A stretch of DNA of 64,000 bases from Vandiemenella viatica (GCA_031002005.1 CM061921.1:121178597-121242596), one strand, 5' to 3'; shown: positions 1 through 12,589, counted from the first letter of the stretch. The notes: a model not told the origin generated them from the sequence alone. A program made the numbers and translations.

Positions 1-794
1 TCAAGCGTCTGCTGAGTCAGCTGGCCCAATATGAATATAAGGAGCCTCCGCTAGCCTGGGCGGACGGCAGTATTTCGGCAGAAATTGAACCGAGTGGACG
101 GCGTGTTGGTTGGTCGCGGAGATGTAGAAATTTTAGTAGTGACGTTATACTGGTGCAGGGTCAATCTTCCTTCAAGATGAACTTTTAACTTTCATCTAGG
201 GGTTAGGAGGAAGTTGCTTACTGTGAGAGGATGGTTTAACCTGTAATCATTTATTTCGGGTGGAAGTCTGATGCTTTTCTTTTAGGCCTACGCTGGTACC
301 GAGTTTATGTAAGGACTTTTGAAAGAAAATATAATCTGGAATTAATCAGGAAGTCTGAAGTTGTGTTTTAAGAACAGACCTTTATCCCTTGGGGTAATTA
401 CGAGGGATTGGCGACCGTAAATAGCATCACTTAAGGGTACCAGACACGATCATAGCTAAGACAAGCTGTAAGCTACAACCCCGAGCGAGCAGCAGGTTTT
501 ACAATATATATATTAACATACAACTGGCTTCGCCATTGACTATAAAGATTAGTTGTGTCATAATTTACATTTAAAAAAAAACACACACACACACAAAAAA
601 ACAAAAATTGAAGACTGAAATTGTAAATCTGGTACTCAATTATAAATTCCGACACAGAAATGATACGTAAAACATTTTAAGATTATTGTACTAAAGGTTT
701 TCACTGGCATCTTGTTATAGATGAATAACCTTTCCAGAACTGATAAAGGGGGAAGCCTTTTACTTAGTAATTCAGCAAAATAGACATAAACATC
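1..794. other. Unassigned left flank with a possible primer-binding-site remnant
   Basis: I see no convincing coding sequence here; the only listed open frame (473-655, minus) is low complexity and crosses an A/AC-rich tract near 570-605. At 409-418 the sequence TGGCGACCGT matches the start I associate with arginine-tRNA-type primer binding sites of mdg1-like Gypsy elements. Bases 1-408 could therefore be the end of an LTR whose partner lies outside the window. This is only a suggestion, since no second copy is present. Confidence 0.3.
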
Positions 795-1880
795 TGTAAG
801 CTCCTTACTACCGAAGAGGTTATGGAAAGGGAAGCTCAGTTTACCATGCCGATACTGACTCTAAAACAATGAAACAAACCGTTTATAATCATATTCTGTA
901 CATTTCTAATGGTTCCAGAATGTTTTGATAATAAATATCAAAGGGATAATAAGATTTGGTTAACATTCCCAAGTGGCGACTTTTCAAGAGTAAATTGTAG
1001 TTCATTGGAATAATCTCAGGACCTTAAAAGTACATTTAAACACGTCCCGTAATAGTTTCTCCAATATTAAATAAGTTCTAAACAAGGTCATAAACATTTT
1101 ACGGGAGATAATAGCAAACCTAAAATCTGAATGCTACTACGCAGTTAGCCACTAAGACAGACATGGATTTCAGCTAAAATAATATATTTCAATAAATAAA
1201 AACTTTTGGAAAGTACTTAAAATTAATAAAGGAACATTGTAAAAGTAATACCTCGGCCTGAAAAGCTGTAAATAAAAAGTCAAATTGTATGATTAAAGGT
1301 AGAAAATTACCGATTCTAAGGAAGTCCATATCTTTTAAATTACCAAACAGATTTGGATAATTTATACACCAGCATAGTCAGCACAAACGGGAGAGCATTT
1401 CTAAAATAGTTTGAAACCCGAAATCTAAAATTTTTGACAATACGTTTTTTGCTCACAAAAATTTGAAATAACCGCATAGTCCAATGTAGCAACACTCCAC
1501 CAACTAAATAAATCTATAACTCCGTTCTGAAGCAATTAAAACATTATTACAAAGAGACAATAAACACGTATTTTTGCGTGATCTACACACCATGAATTTC
1601 TGGTAAACATCGGGAGATAAATCTAAAATTTCTATGTTTATTTTGACCACATTAGTCCTGATTTGATATAGGGAGTTGCGCCGCCATGACGGCCCAGTCT
1701 GTCCTGAAGCGTTGGAGGAGCAAGATGTGTGCTGGCTAGATTGAGGCGAGCAAGCCTCGGGTGGCTTAGGCTTGGACCGAGTCTACAACCGGGTTGTCAC
1801 CATGCCCAATAGACGCCATCTTAGAATTTTTCAGTTACATAGTAAAGTGTTTGGAATTTGAACTTTAATTTTATTGGGGG
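795..1880 (+). repeat. 5' long terminal repeat of the pol-less LTR element
   Basis: This is the left member of a direct repeat pair with 7844-8928. Homology starts exactly at TGTAAG and runs through a GC-richer block near 1675-1830 to the shared end TTATTGGGGG. The 3' terminus is not the usual CA. A shared ATTATCGG just beyond it suggests the true end might lie about a dozen bases further, with a small indel. Confidence 0.8.
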
Positions 1881-3511
1881 GGATATTATCGGGGATCTTG
1901 CCCTTGGTTCTGCTCCATTTCTTGTCAATTATTTTCGTGAGACAATATGTTTTCGACGAACGCCTCCAAGTGATTTTTATTTTCGCCGAGATGACTGAAC
2001 CTTAATTTCTGCAAGTTTTTCCTTTGTAGTACGCATACTGCGAAGTGTTTGTTCCTTACATGGGACTTGTTGTGATTCGCGCTTGGAAAGAGCGGTGAAG
2101 TATAACCGAACCGAGACTTACATTTTTTTTTCAAGATAGATTTTTTTCTTTCTTTCTTCTTTTCACCTGGTACTACGAACTTTTCATCTGTACAATTGCT
2201 CCTCACACGAAGATCGACATCGCGAGTTCAAGGAGAACTGTGAAGTGTAACCACCTGCCTTCTACTTACGGTGCCGGTTATTTCAGTGACCACTACCAGC
2301 AAGACTTTTTTTTTCTACCAGCAAGATTGTTTTTTGAGAACGGCAAACTGACAGACCAACAAGGAACTTCCATCAACTGCACTACGGTGTACTACGTCAG
2401 CTCATCCGGTGCTGATACACGACTCCGACTGTGACTTCGCCAGCTGGGAGAAGGTGTCTCCCTGTGCCCGGGAAGACGCTGCATGACTTACCTGGCTGAC
2501 ACACATCGCAGCAACAATCAACACTCCCCTTCGCTAACGCAGCGTTGACGTTTCGTCCGGGGAGGTGCTCGCGGTGCTCACTACACTGACAGAGCCTTAC
2601 CAGACGCCACTCCGGGTCTGCACTTCGCCACGGCGAACTGAATAAGATAAGTGAAAGTGAATTGCTTACTAACTTTGTTTAAGGGCCCCTTCACCCAGAG
2701 AGTACTGACCTCTGGGCTTGCCGAAGGATCTGTACTATCGGCTAGTGGGTTTTTCCAGGGCACCGACAACCACTGGTCCTTACAATATTCTCTTCCAATA
2801 ATAGTTGACCTCAACATCATTCGATGTCTTCAACGTTGCAACAACAGCAATGGACATTTTACTATTTTTTAGCTGTTACGGCAGCAAACTTGTGATATGA
2901 TATCACATACCCAGATATAATGGGTTATATTTTGTGTTTTTCCTGTTCGTTCATTGAGATATTTGTGGGTTTGAACATTTTTGTAGATACGTCTACTTCG
3001 GGACATTGTTTTCATTTCATGTTTACTTTCTCACAATCAGCTGTGGGCAAGTCAAAGAGTTTCAAGCCACAGATGTGAAACTTTTACCAGTCAACGGTTC
3101 TTTACCGAGTGCCAGCTGGGATTTATACAGTGTGTTAGCATCGCTGGACTGTTTACATTTCGACCAAAATTTTTTCTTTCCTTTGTAATTTTTTTTTTCA
3201 GGTTTACATGTGCTTGCTTCCAGATTATTCTTCTACTGTTTTGTGTGTGCATTTTGGGGGATTTGGGATTTTTGTGTATACTGTACCAACATTTTCGAAA
3301 AATTTCGAGAACAGCTGTTCTGGCTGTGAGTTTTCTGTTCATGCATTTTTGTTTTGGGATTGTGTTTTTTGTGTTTTCCTTGGTATCTTATCATATATTT
3401 TTGCAAATTGTGGAAAATAGCAGGGTGATATTAATATTAAGTTTCAGTTTTGGATTTTTGTCCCTTCTATTTAAAAAAGTTTTTTGCTGGTTCAGTATTG
3501 TTAAATGCATT
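1881..3511 (+). other. Leader region of the pol-less LTR element
   Basis: These 1.6 kb lie between the 5' LTR and the first plausible gag-like start. The open frames are short and of skewed composition (T-rich near 3180-3500), and I assign no product. No clear tRNA-complementary TGG primer site directly follows the LTR. Confidence 0.4.
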
Positions 3512-4288
3512 ATGGCACCTTTAAACCAAGACAATACACAATCAGTGGCACCCATTCTGGTTCAGGTTCAGAGGGAACAACCCCCTTCCACAATACCTCT
3601 TATGGACATACAGTCACTTTTCCGGCAGGTGACACAGGAAATCAATCAGAATTTTAGTCACAAGAATCAAAAATTTAGACAAGAAATCAAGCAGGATTTT
3701 GATGAAATCAAACACCAAAATACCAAACTAGATCAGAATTTCGATACTAAGCTAGTTCAGCATAGACAGTAAATCACTGTAAACTTTGACATCCAGAATG
3801 CTAGATTTGAGCATCTTGAACATAACCTTAAAGAAACACTTCAGGAGGGATTAGAGAAACATTCCCGGGAGTTTGATAGTAAATTACATGACCTTAGAGA
3901 GGAATTTCAGACAACAGTTGCCAACTCCACACAGGCATATACACAGAGGGTTGATAAACACTTCCAAGATTTGCAGAAGAAATGCGACACCAACCATTGG
4001 CAGTTAATGGACCAAATGTCTGTATCCAAACCCTTAGGGACCACACAATTCAAACGGATAGATAATGCCACTACTAAGATTCCACAAACTGATGGTCATA
4101 CACCCCCTAACCCTGTTAGTACACTTCAGCCAGAAGCGGCTACAGTAGATTCATCACCCATAGTAGATCTGATAGTAGCCACAGGGGCACTTGCAACTAC
4201 TAATATACCTCAGCCCTCTGAGGAACAACCCATGGTACCCACACTTATAGAATTTGAAACACAGGCTTTACCTGAAGTATTGTTTTGA
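3512..4288 (+). pseudogene. Gag-like coiled-coil reading frame of the pol-less LTR element, one in-frame stop
   Basis: The frame opens at an ATG at 3512 (MAPLNQ). A TAA at 3770-3772 interrupts it, and it then continues in the same frame to 4288. Around the stop the protein is rich in Q, N, K, E, H and D with regularly spaced hydrophobic residues (for example FRQEIKQDFDEIK), a strong coiled-coil look. The tail is rich in proline, threonine and serine. There is no CCHC knuckle. An upstream ATG at 3245 would add a T-rich hydrophobic stretch that I judge not to be coding. Placement first inside an LTR element and the general style (coiled coil, then a P/T-rich segment) parallel the gag of the Gypsy element at 48080-49730, so a structural gag-like role is inferred. 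I do not recognise a capsid fold. Confidence 0.5.
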
Positions 4289-5483
4289 TTTGGTAAACAC
4301 CCCAGCAGAACAGTTGATTTCTGATATTCTTGGGGATAACATTCCCATATTTGATACCTTAGGGAACAGTGAGGATTTAATTGATTTCACTACTGTACAA
4401 GTTGAAAATCAGCTTGATAAAATACATTCAGCTGATCCCATACCACAGGCTGTTTGCTCATATGAGCCTTATATGTCCAAATCTAAACAGCTTGCAAGGT
4501 GACACAAGCCTACATTTGTGGATAAACTAAAGTTGAAAATCCACGAACAGATGTTCCCTACCTCTACTACCCATAATTGGCCATTGCTTCCCAAACAACC
4601 AGCAATTATTTTGCACATTCAAAAACATACAATGGCCACTACTCTTTTTCAAAACTATTCAAGTCAACAAGAGACGGACATTTGGATTTCTTTGCTCCTT
4701 TGTGAAAGTATACACTGCGGGGACGCCAGATTTTCCAGGGGCAAGCCACCCAGTAACCACAATGCTGATCATCTGATGCATTGTTCCCAAACAACAGTTG
4801 AAATTGAAAGGATTTCACATTCCACTTTTTCATTGGGCTCTCAACACAGGAAGGTTGGGAGGAAAAGATTTATTCTGAAAACAGTTTGTTTTGGGAGGGG
4901 GACCAAAATGAAATTTCAGTTAAACCCTTTACCCCCGCATGATAAGAGCAGTATTTTGAAGTCTGTTTGTTTTGGGAGGGGACCCAAGATTAAAAGCAAC
5001 TTCAACCCTTTCCCACCTAATGAGAATTCACTATTTGATGACAGGAGGAATGACCTCAAACTAAAAATATTTGCCCTTGATATACAGGGAGGTCCACAGA
5101 CATTAATTCATGTTATGGTGTATATGTCAGTAGATATTTTTTCAAATTTTGCACAAGTAGGCAACTATAAAATTAATATTGCCAGAGATTTAGTTTATTT
5201 TTTCCCTTTTGCTATAGTTCATATATGTTTTGCTGACTTCTTCGTGAAGCTGATAGTAATTTTTAAGGTTGTAATGGAGCCTGACCTTTTGCTTGACCTT
5301 GTTTTTTCTTTTGTGTACATCCAAATGTTAATTAGTAACCAGCTACCTAGGGAAGTTATTTGTCAGGTTGGGTTTGATGAGATATTTGATACATTGGAGA
5401 TGAAGCTGACAGATGCTGAGAAAGACTGTCAAGGAGGGGAATTTGTTTGTGATAATGAAGAAGTAGATGTGCTTGTTGAATAA
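4254..5483 (+). pseudogene. Unrecognised second reading frame of the pol-less LTR element
   Basis: This lies one frame over from the gag-like frame and overlaps its last 35 bases. One TGA at 4500-4502 splits it; the longer part (4518-5483) has 321 codons. The middle holds a tandem duplication of a short unit with the core VCFGRG, near 4880-4905 and 4960-4985, each followed by a P-rich N-x-x-PP segment. After that comes a hydrophobic stretch (about 5110-5335) that could hold two or three membrane-like helices, then an acidic tail. I recognise no family. It does not resemble protease, reverse transcriptase, integrase or a normal env, although a hydrophobic product in this place could be compared with env-like genes. 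Its length among otherwise stop-rich DNA argues that it was coding until recently. Confidence 0.45.
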
Positions 5484-7843
5484 GGGGTGGAGATTATACT
5501 TGTGTTTCTATGTTTACAAAAAAGGGGGTAGGCTGGAAGAGAAAAAGTAATAAAAAGGGGGGAATGCTATATTATTATTATTGGCATTTCCACCCATTCC
5601 CATTATTATTATTATTACCCTTGGGCCAGGAAGCGAAGACTTGCCTGCGGATCCCTCAATATTATTATTATCCCACAATATTATTATTATATGCATTATG
5701 GCATTTTAGGCATCGACCCAGAGAGGAGATGACCTTACTTATATTACATTGGAACACGCAGGGCGACCTCATTTTGTGCATGACCATAGAGGGGGTGCGG
5801 TAGGATAGTTAGAGGACATACCTGGTACATCCCACAGATGGGCGTGACACATTTCCCCATTCCCCACACTTTGTAAGTGACTGTACAGGAACAGCACGGC
5901 ACCCCACATTTCCCCCATAGGCGCCACTGTCGTTGTTCATACACAACATTAGGATTAAGAAAAACATAGAACACATAGTACATCAACACACTCTAACGAG
6001 ATTAGCGCTGACATGACTGAATTATTTGCAGCTAATGTACTTTCTGAGATGAGATTTCAAGGTAGATGTTCGTTTTGTTTTTCATTGTGGAGGATTAATC
6101 TGAGAACTTGTTTGCGTAGATATTTACCCTTGTGTTTTTAATAAGATGTAACATTGGGAATACTTGGATAGAGCAGGATGATTGTTCCTTGCGCCTAGAG
6201 AATTATTGGACGTTTATGAGGATAGGAGGCATACATATACTCCTACTCTTTGCGACAGTGATACCCCACATTTAATATATATATATCACTTACAACATAT
6301 GTGGTTTTGAATTTTGTGACCCCTTGCATAGTAAATGAGGATTATGGGAGGTAAAAGTATACTCCATACACTGTATTACACTAATACATTACATTCATTA
6401 AGATATACGCCTACATGGGTTTATAAGTGGTACCCATTTCCATCGTATGAGGTGATTTAATATTTCCATACATGTAGGACATATTTCCCTATATGATTGT
6501 CACTATGAACCAGTGTACTGGTTCCTCGCAACTTTGTTGCCACTAACTACCCCGATTTTCTCGCAGCAGTATACTGCTGAAAGGAAACTGCGTTTCCACT
6601 AGTTTGTAAGATTCTATTTGTTTCTTGTATTAGTTTTAAGGTTGGAATTTTGAAGATATTTATAGTGTTTACTTTTCCAGTTTATTTACCCTGATTCTTC
6701 TTTCATTGTTTTTCCTAGAGGTTAAGTACAGTCCTAATTGTAAAGCTTTTCATTGGACTGGCATATTATTCTTTAAGTTAGTATTTTTCTTGGAGTACTC
6801 TATCTTATGTATAGTTTTTATTTTTCTTGTAACCTGCCTATCTTCGGATTTTGGCAATGAGTAGACTTTTCTGTTTCTTATATCTAATTTTTCATGTAAT
6901 TTACTATTTTTTATTACTGTTTAGTTCGTAAGTTCTCTTTTGTATTTTTAGATTAAGTTCAACAGTATGGCATAGCTCACACAAGTCGTTTTGTTTTGTT
7001 TTATTGTTCGCAGACTGTCTGACTGACCGAGGTCCTCGGGGTGACTGCTGTGTCAGGAACCCGGGACATGAACATTTCTCGGCAGTGATAGGGACCTTTT
7101 GTTTTGTATAACTTATAGCACTACGATCTGCGACCGTGAAAGGACTCTTCCACTTTGAGAGGATTTTGTAAGAGTGTGTAATAGAATATATAGACGTTCT
7201 AAAACGAAGGACAATCTAAGGAAAAGATTGTGATATATATAACAGATGTTGTGTTTAAGGACTAAGGTCCTATATACATATTCATAGGTTTAAGGAGTTC
7301 TTTTATGTATCTGATGTTTAGACTTAAGGTTTTATACCTTTGTGTTTTTTTGGTATGTTAAATTTTTTACACAATTTCAATGTTTACATTTTAATGTTGT
7401 ACAGTTACAGTTGGGAGACAATTTTGTAACCTAATTTAATAATTTTTGTGTGGTTTACATACCACTTTTGATAAGTTGTGTTTTTCATAACACCAGTTGG
7501 TGTAATATTGACATGATTCATGTTTCTTTTTGAATTTTGTGAACTTTGATAATTTAAGTAAGTTTTTGAGTATGAATGTGGTAACAACTTGAGATTTGAG
7601 TGTAAAGTAACTTTTGGAGTATGAATGAAGAAGCATACCGACTGATAAGCGTAGGGTTAGTTAACTTTTTGGGGTATTTCTATAAATTTTTTCATGGGAT
7701 TTTCGGGGATTTTTCTTGCTTAGGGATTTTCTTTGGGTTTCTTTTTGTTATTAGGAATTTTAGGGGTAATTGTTAGGGTTTTTCTTTCTTTTTTAAATTG
7801 TTCAGTAAGTTTTTGCAAAAATTACTTCAATCTTCGGGGGGCA
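5484..7843 (+). other. 3' untranslated part of the pol-less LTR element, with polypurine tract
   Basis: No product can be read here. It contains ATT/TTA microsatellite blocks (about 5565-5695) and a series of perfect short inverted repeats (6507-6597). The G-rich tract directly before the 3' LTR, about 7835-7843, is the expected polypurine tract. Confidence 0.5.
6507..6597. repeat. Four consecutive perfect short inverted repeats
   Basis: Within 91 bases there are four hairpin-capable palindromes: 6507-6524 (arms GAACCAGT/ACTGGTTC), 6528-6540 (GCAAC/GTTGC), 6564-6579 (the fully self-complementary CAGCAGTATACTGCTG) and 6583-6597 (GGAAAC/GTTTCC). They do not pair with one another, so they form a row of separate stems. 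Function unknown; an RNA signal (packaging, export or dimerisation) of the LTR element is a guess. Confidence 0.6.
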
Positions 7844-8928
7844 TGTAAGCACCTTACTACCGAAGAGGTTATGGAAAGGGAAGCTCAGTTTACCATGCTG
7901 ATACTGACTCTAAAACAATGAAACAAACCATTTATAATCATATTCTGTACATTTCTAATGGTTCCAGAACGTTTTGATAATAAATATCAAAGGGATAATA
8001 AGATTTGGTTAACATTCCCAAGTGGCGACTTTTCAAGAGTAAATTGCAGTTCATTGGGATAATCTCAGGACCTTAAAATTACATTTAAACACGTCCCGTA
8101 ATAGTTTCTCCAATATTAAATAAGTTCTAAACAAGGTCATAAACATTTAACAGGAGATAATAGCAAACCTAAAATCTGAATGCTACTACGTAGTTAGCCA
8201 CTAAGACAGACATGGATTTCAGCTAAAATAATATATTTCAATAAATAAAAACTTTTGGAAAGTACTTAAAATTAATAAAGGAACATTGTAAAAGTAATAC
8301 CTCGGCCTGAAAAGCTGTAAATAAAAAGTCAAATCGTATGATTAAAGGTAGAAAATTACCGATTCTAAGGAAGTCCATATCTTTTAAGTTACCAAACAGA
8401 TTTGGATAATTTATACACCAGCATAGTCAGCACAAACGGGAGAGCATTTCTAAAATAGTTTGAAACCCGAAATCTAAAATTTTTGACAATACGTTTTTTG
8501 CTCACAAAAATTTGAAATAACCGCATAGTCCAATGTAGCAACACTCCACCAACTAAATAAATCTATAACTCCGTTCTGAAGCAATTAAAACATTATTACA
8601 AAGAGACAATAACACGTATTTTTGCGTGATCTACACACCATGAATTTCTGGTAAACATCGGGAGATAAATCTAAAATTTCTATGTTTATTTTGACCACAT
8701 TAGTCCTGATTTGATATAGGGAGTTGCGCCGCCATGACGGCCCAGTCTGTCCTGAAGCGTTGGAGGAGCAAGATGTGTGCTGGCTAGATTGAGGCGAGCA
8801 AGCCTCGGGTGGCTTAGGCTTGGACCGAGTCTACAACCGGGTTGTCACCATGCCCAATAGACGCCATCTTAGAATTTTTCAGTTATATAGTAAAGTGTTT
8901 GGAATTTGAACTTTAATTTTATTGGGGG
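7844..8928 (+). repeat. 3' long terminal repeat of the pol-less LTR element
   Basis: Direct partner of 795-1880, about 98.8 percent identical by my reading. It starts TGTAAG straight after a G-rich polypurine tract and ends TTATTGGGGG. Confidence 0.8.
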
Positions 8929-11900
8929 AATTATCGGTTCTGGTTATGCTTCGCAACTTGCAATTTTTCGTGTGATGATATTCCGATGCCTTGCTAACTG
9001 AACAGTTGTAATACAGTGACATTTTAGAATATATGTGAATTGTGAAACTTTCAAACCCGACTTTCATTTCATAGTACACCCTTCCTGTTTGGGGGATAAC
9101 GAACAGGTGGCGACCATCTTTAATACCAGTTATCATTTTCCATAGGCAATATACGGTCAACAAACTATTTTAAGAACTTCAAGTATTTTCCAGTGATAAG
9201 TAGGTGAACTATAGTTGAGGAACGTACAGCTGATGTCCTCCCCCGGGTATGCAGTTTTGTTCCTTACACATCTTATTAAAACACTCTACAAGTTGAAATA
9301 AAACTGATATCATAATAACACATACTAAATAAAAGTTGTAAAATTAAGTTGGATAGAAATCCCACTAGTATTTCCACTAAGAATACAGGAAGATACAGGC
9401 GTTTTGAAGTAGCATTTTTTTAGTGGAAATTATTTATTAAAGACAGTAGAGCAGTTTAAAGATTTATTTGTCTTGTGCACAGCATGCAGTGCACCAACAA
9501 TCAAAAACACATTAGACAATAGATAGTCAGTCATTTAAGTAAATAAACTAATTTTATCTACAGTAATGTGGTGTCAACAACAATGAACATAACCTGATGA
9601 AAATTATGGATGAGACGTACATTTTTAGAGCGACAAAGAAATTCAACTTTTGAAATAAAATAGCTAAACAACCAAAAACATAACTAAATGATAGTAAACA
9701 TTAAATAGTATAATAATACAACAATAGTTTTAAATTAAAGTTTGTATCAAAGGGTAAATCCCAATCACAATACTACAAGTTTCTTGCAAAGGCTTACTAA
9801 ATCTTGTTTCAAATAAACTATATTCTGAAAATGTTTCCTTCTCCTGAATTTACGTGTATTACTCAAATTATTAATTTTCCATTGTGACATGTATCTGGCT
9901 TTCCCATATAATTTTTAAAAACAACCTTTAAACTATACTAAGCCTTCCTAAACTTTAGTATGTTGAATAAACAAAAATTAAGTTTGTCTCATGCTGAAAG
10001 CTGAATCCCTATATCTTTCAGAAATATGACTTCTTGAATTTTAAAGTGTGCAATTTCATGTTAAATTATTCATACCGGCTTTTTAGCTTTTAAGTACTCA
10101 AACTTTTTAGTATGATTTCCTTGGTATAAAATTTATCATCTCTTTACTGTTTCTTATCCTGCATATCTTCCAAAATGAAGAAAATATTGATTTTAGCAAA
10201 ATTATATTGAAACCAAATATTGCATATACTGATTTTTGTCCTTCTACAGCTGTTTAAATAGATTTATTACTTGAATTTACTATTTAAACTTGATTTATTA
10301 TCTTAGTTAACTGTTTAGTTTAATTTCATTGCCAAACTTACTGTGTAATTGGCTCTAAGGATGCAGTATCGTGTGGTTCACCTATGCCCGCTATACTGTA
10401 AACAAATTTCTGAAATTCTAAGGTAGCTTAAAGCTCGGTTTTAATATAGCAATGTTTCAGTGAAATCAGAATAAAATTATATACAGTGAGAATAGGGGAT
10501 TTTGTTAAATGTAAAGTTTCTGCTGGGGGTTTGCTTCAGAGCTCATTTAAGCTGTAACCGATGTCTGGTACCTTACAGAACCTTCTCGGTTGCCAAATTA
10601 TTGTTTCATCCCAACAGTTAAAGGTATGTTCACAAGTAATAAATGGTGTAGACTTCTTTATGATTTCTAAACAGATATATTGTAAGGAAAGGTTAATTTA
10701 CATTAATCAGTACCTGTGAATTTCAGAAAAGAGATCAGACTTGGATCCTGAATTAAAATGATTGCAAGTTAAACCATTCTCACTCAGTAAGCATCTTCCT
10801 CCTAACCACCAGATAGTTGGGAAAATTATAAGTTCATTTAAAAGGAAGTCTTGTTGTGCACTCGTGTTGTGCTACTACTAAAAATTTCCTACATCACTCC
10901 GCGACCAACACACCCATCCATCATGAACAAAGTCCACCATAATACTGCTTGCCTCCCTTGTTCTGCAGCCCTGCTTCTATTCATTCTGGCTAAGCTGTGG
11001 TCAGCATAATGCATGATTCAGTAAAGAGAATCCTCATTTTTATTTCTATTGTTTTTGGAATTTTGATATGTTGTAAAATATGATTAAAATGTTATTTTTA
11101 GTTATAAGCTCTTTTTTCTAAGTGTTGTAGTTTGTTAGATAAAAATTAGTAAAGACAAAAAAAAAGCCCTACATCTATCATTACTCATAAAATTCTTAAG
11201 CTTGCGAAATGATTCTACTACCAAAATAATCTATAGAAACTTTCTCAACCTTTTGTATACTATACAATATTGTCCTTGCTGTATTTCCCAAACTTTAATA
11301 TTTAATTTCTCAGTGATTACTGCTGCTATCAGGCTAAAATAACTTTTTTTCTTAGTCTTGAAAATTCTCCTTTCTGTTGGTATTTAAATTTTGCCACTAC
11401 TGTCCTCGTATCTTTTCCTTTGTTATCTTTAAATCCCTTATCGATACAATGTTTAAGAAGATGAGCACCACTGTCCACCATGATCTTGAAAACTTTAATT
11501 TCCCTTTTAATCCCTAAATATTACTGAAATCGAAAACCAAAATAGCTCTGCATGATCAGCGAAGATTCTTCTTTAATATGAATATACTCACTATGCTCTC
11601 AAGAACAGACTAGCGAGAATTTTCCCCATTACATAATCAACCAAAATCTATTTTTCTTTCCAAAAAACCTAGTTCTCTTTTAACTATCAACACTATTTTT
11701 TTATATACTGTGTATCTCTTTATTCTGAACATTTTGGGATACTAATTACCACTTTAACATGAAAATTAAAGTTTATATATTACAAAAATTTGATTTTAAT
11801 GCCATGCTTAATAATAAAATTTTATATTGAAATTTGTCATATCCCCTTAACAAAATTTTCTAGACCATAAGTATTAGACCTCATTTGAATTTGAATTTAA

Positions 11901-12589
11901 TTATACAGCTCTGAAAATGAATGCAAGAAAATATATTCTGAAATTAGAAAAATCCAATATACTTTTTTCAATGACCTATTACATTGATTAAATTCTACCT
12001 ATTAATATGTTCTCTGACTCCGTAAATAGTTGAAAACACTTTTAAAAGTGGGTTTCTATTGATTTCCTGTGTCTTAATGACCCTTTAAACTGTTTTTGAG
12101 ATCATTTTTGAAGAAATAAAGTTGTACGATAAATTTTGGGATTCACAGGAGGGAGGTAGTGCACCATGGGAAGTTCTTTGATGAAAACTATATAAACTCC
12201 GACAATGCTTATCTCATGGTCAGTCCACAAGTGTTAGCCACACCAGTCACATCACAAAAGTTCAAAGATGTGGGACGAAATTTATGCTGCAGAGCATAGC
12301 GCGGCATTACACTTAGTAAAATTTTTATCAATCAGGATGTTCAGTGATAGACTTTTAGTAATTAAGTGCAACTTATAAAGTTAACAAATTGTCAAACAGT
12401 TTTTCTAAGCTCTCTCTAATGGCGATGCAATTAGCTGAATGTTGCTGGAGTAAGTGCTTCATTTTCAGTGTCTGTTTATTGACGGATAATCTGCAAACTT
12501 GTATGTGGTTACAAAATCTGTTTAAACAGTTTACAAAGTGCTATTCTGATTTGATACCAGCTTACACACAATTATTTTTGAAGAATATA
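8929..12589. other. AT-rich DNA without recognisable genes
   Basis: These 3.7 kb carry only short random frames. TGGCGACC occurs at about 9096-9104 but has no LTR context. No repeat shared with the rest of the window was noticed. Confidence 0.5.

Larger units (their letters stand above)
795..8928 (+). mobile_element. LTR retrotransposon without recognisable pol (non-autonomous candidate)
   Basis: Two direct repeats of about 1086 bp (795-1880 and 7844-8928) enclose roughly 6 kb. Both begin TGTAAG. The right copy is immediately preceded by a G-rich tract ending CGGGGGGCA, as expected for a polypurine tract. Reading the copies side by side I count about thirteen substitutions and one 1-bp gap, so they differ by roughly 1.2 percent and the insertion looks fairly young. 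The interior has a coiled-coil gag-like frame (3512-4288) and an unfamiliar frame (4254-5483). I find no DSG protease, no YxDD reverse transcriptase, no RNase H and no integrase in any frame. I could not find a matching target-site duplication, and the repeat ends in a G-run rather than CA. The best reading is a large non-autonomous LTR element mobilised in trans; an internally deleted copy of a normal element is the alternative. Confidence 0.75.

Noticed and set aside
3245..3511. Upstream extension of the gag-like frame from an ATG at 3245
   Set aside because: The added residues are T-rich and hydrophobic, unlike the rest of the frame; the ATG at 3512 begins the Q/N/E-rich protein.
5514..5803. 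Frames rich in asparagine/isoleucine and tyrosine
   Set aside because: Translations of ATT/TTA microsatellites.
9096..9104. TGGCGACC as a primer site after the 3' LTR
   Set aside because: It lies about 170 bases beyond the LTR with no associated repeat boundary.
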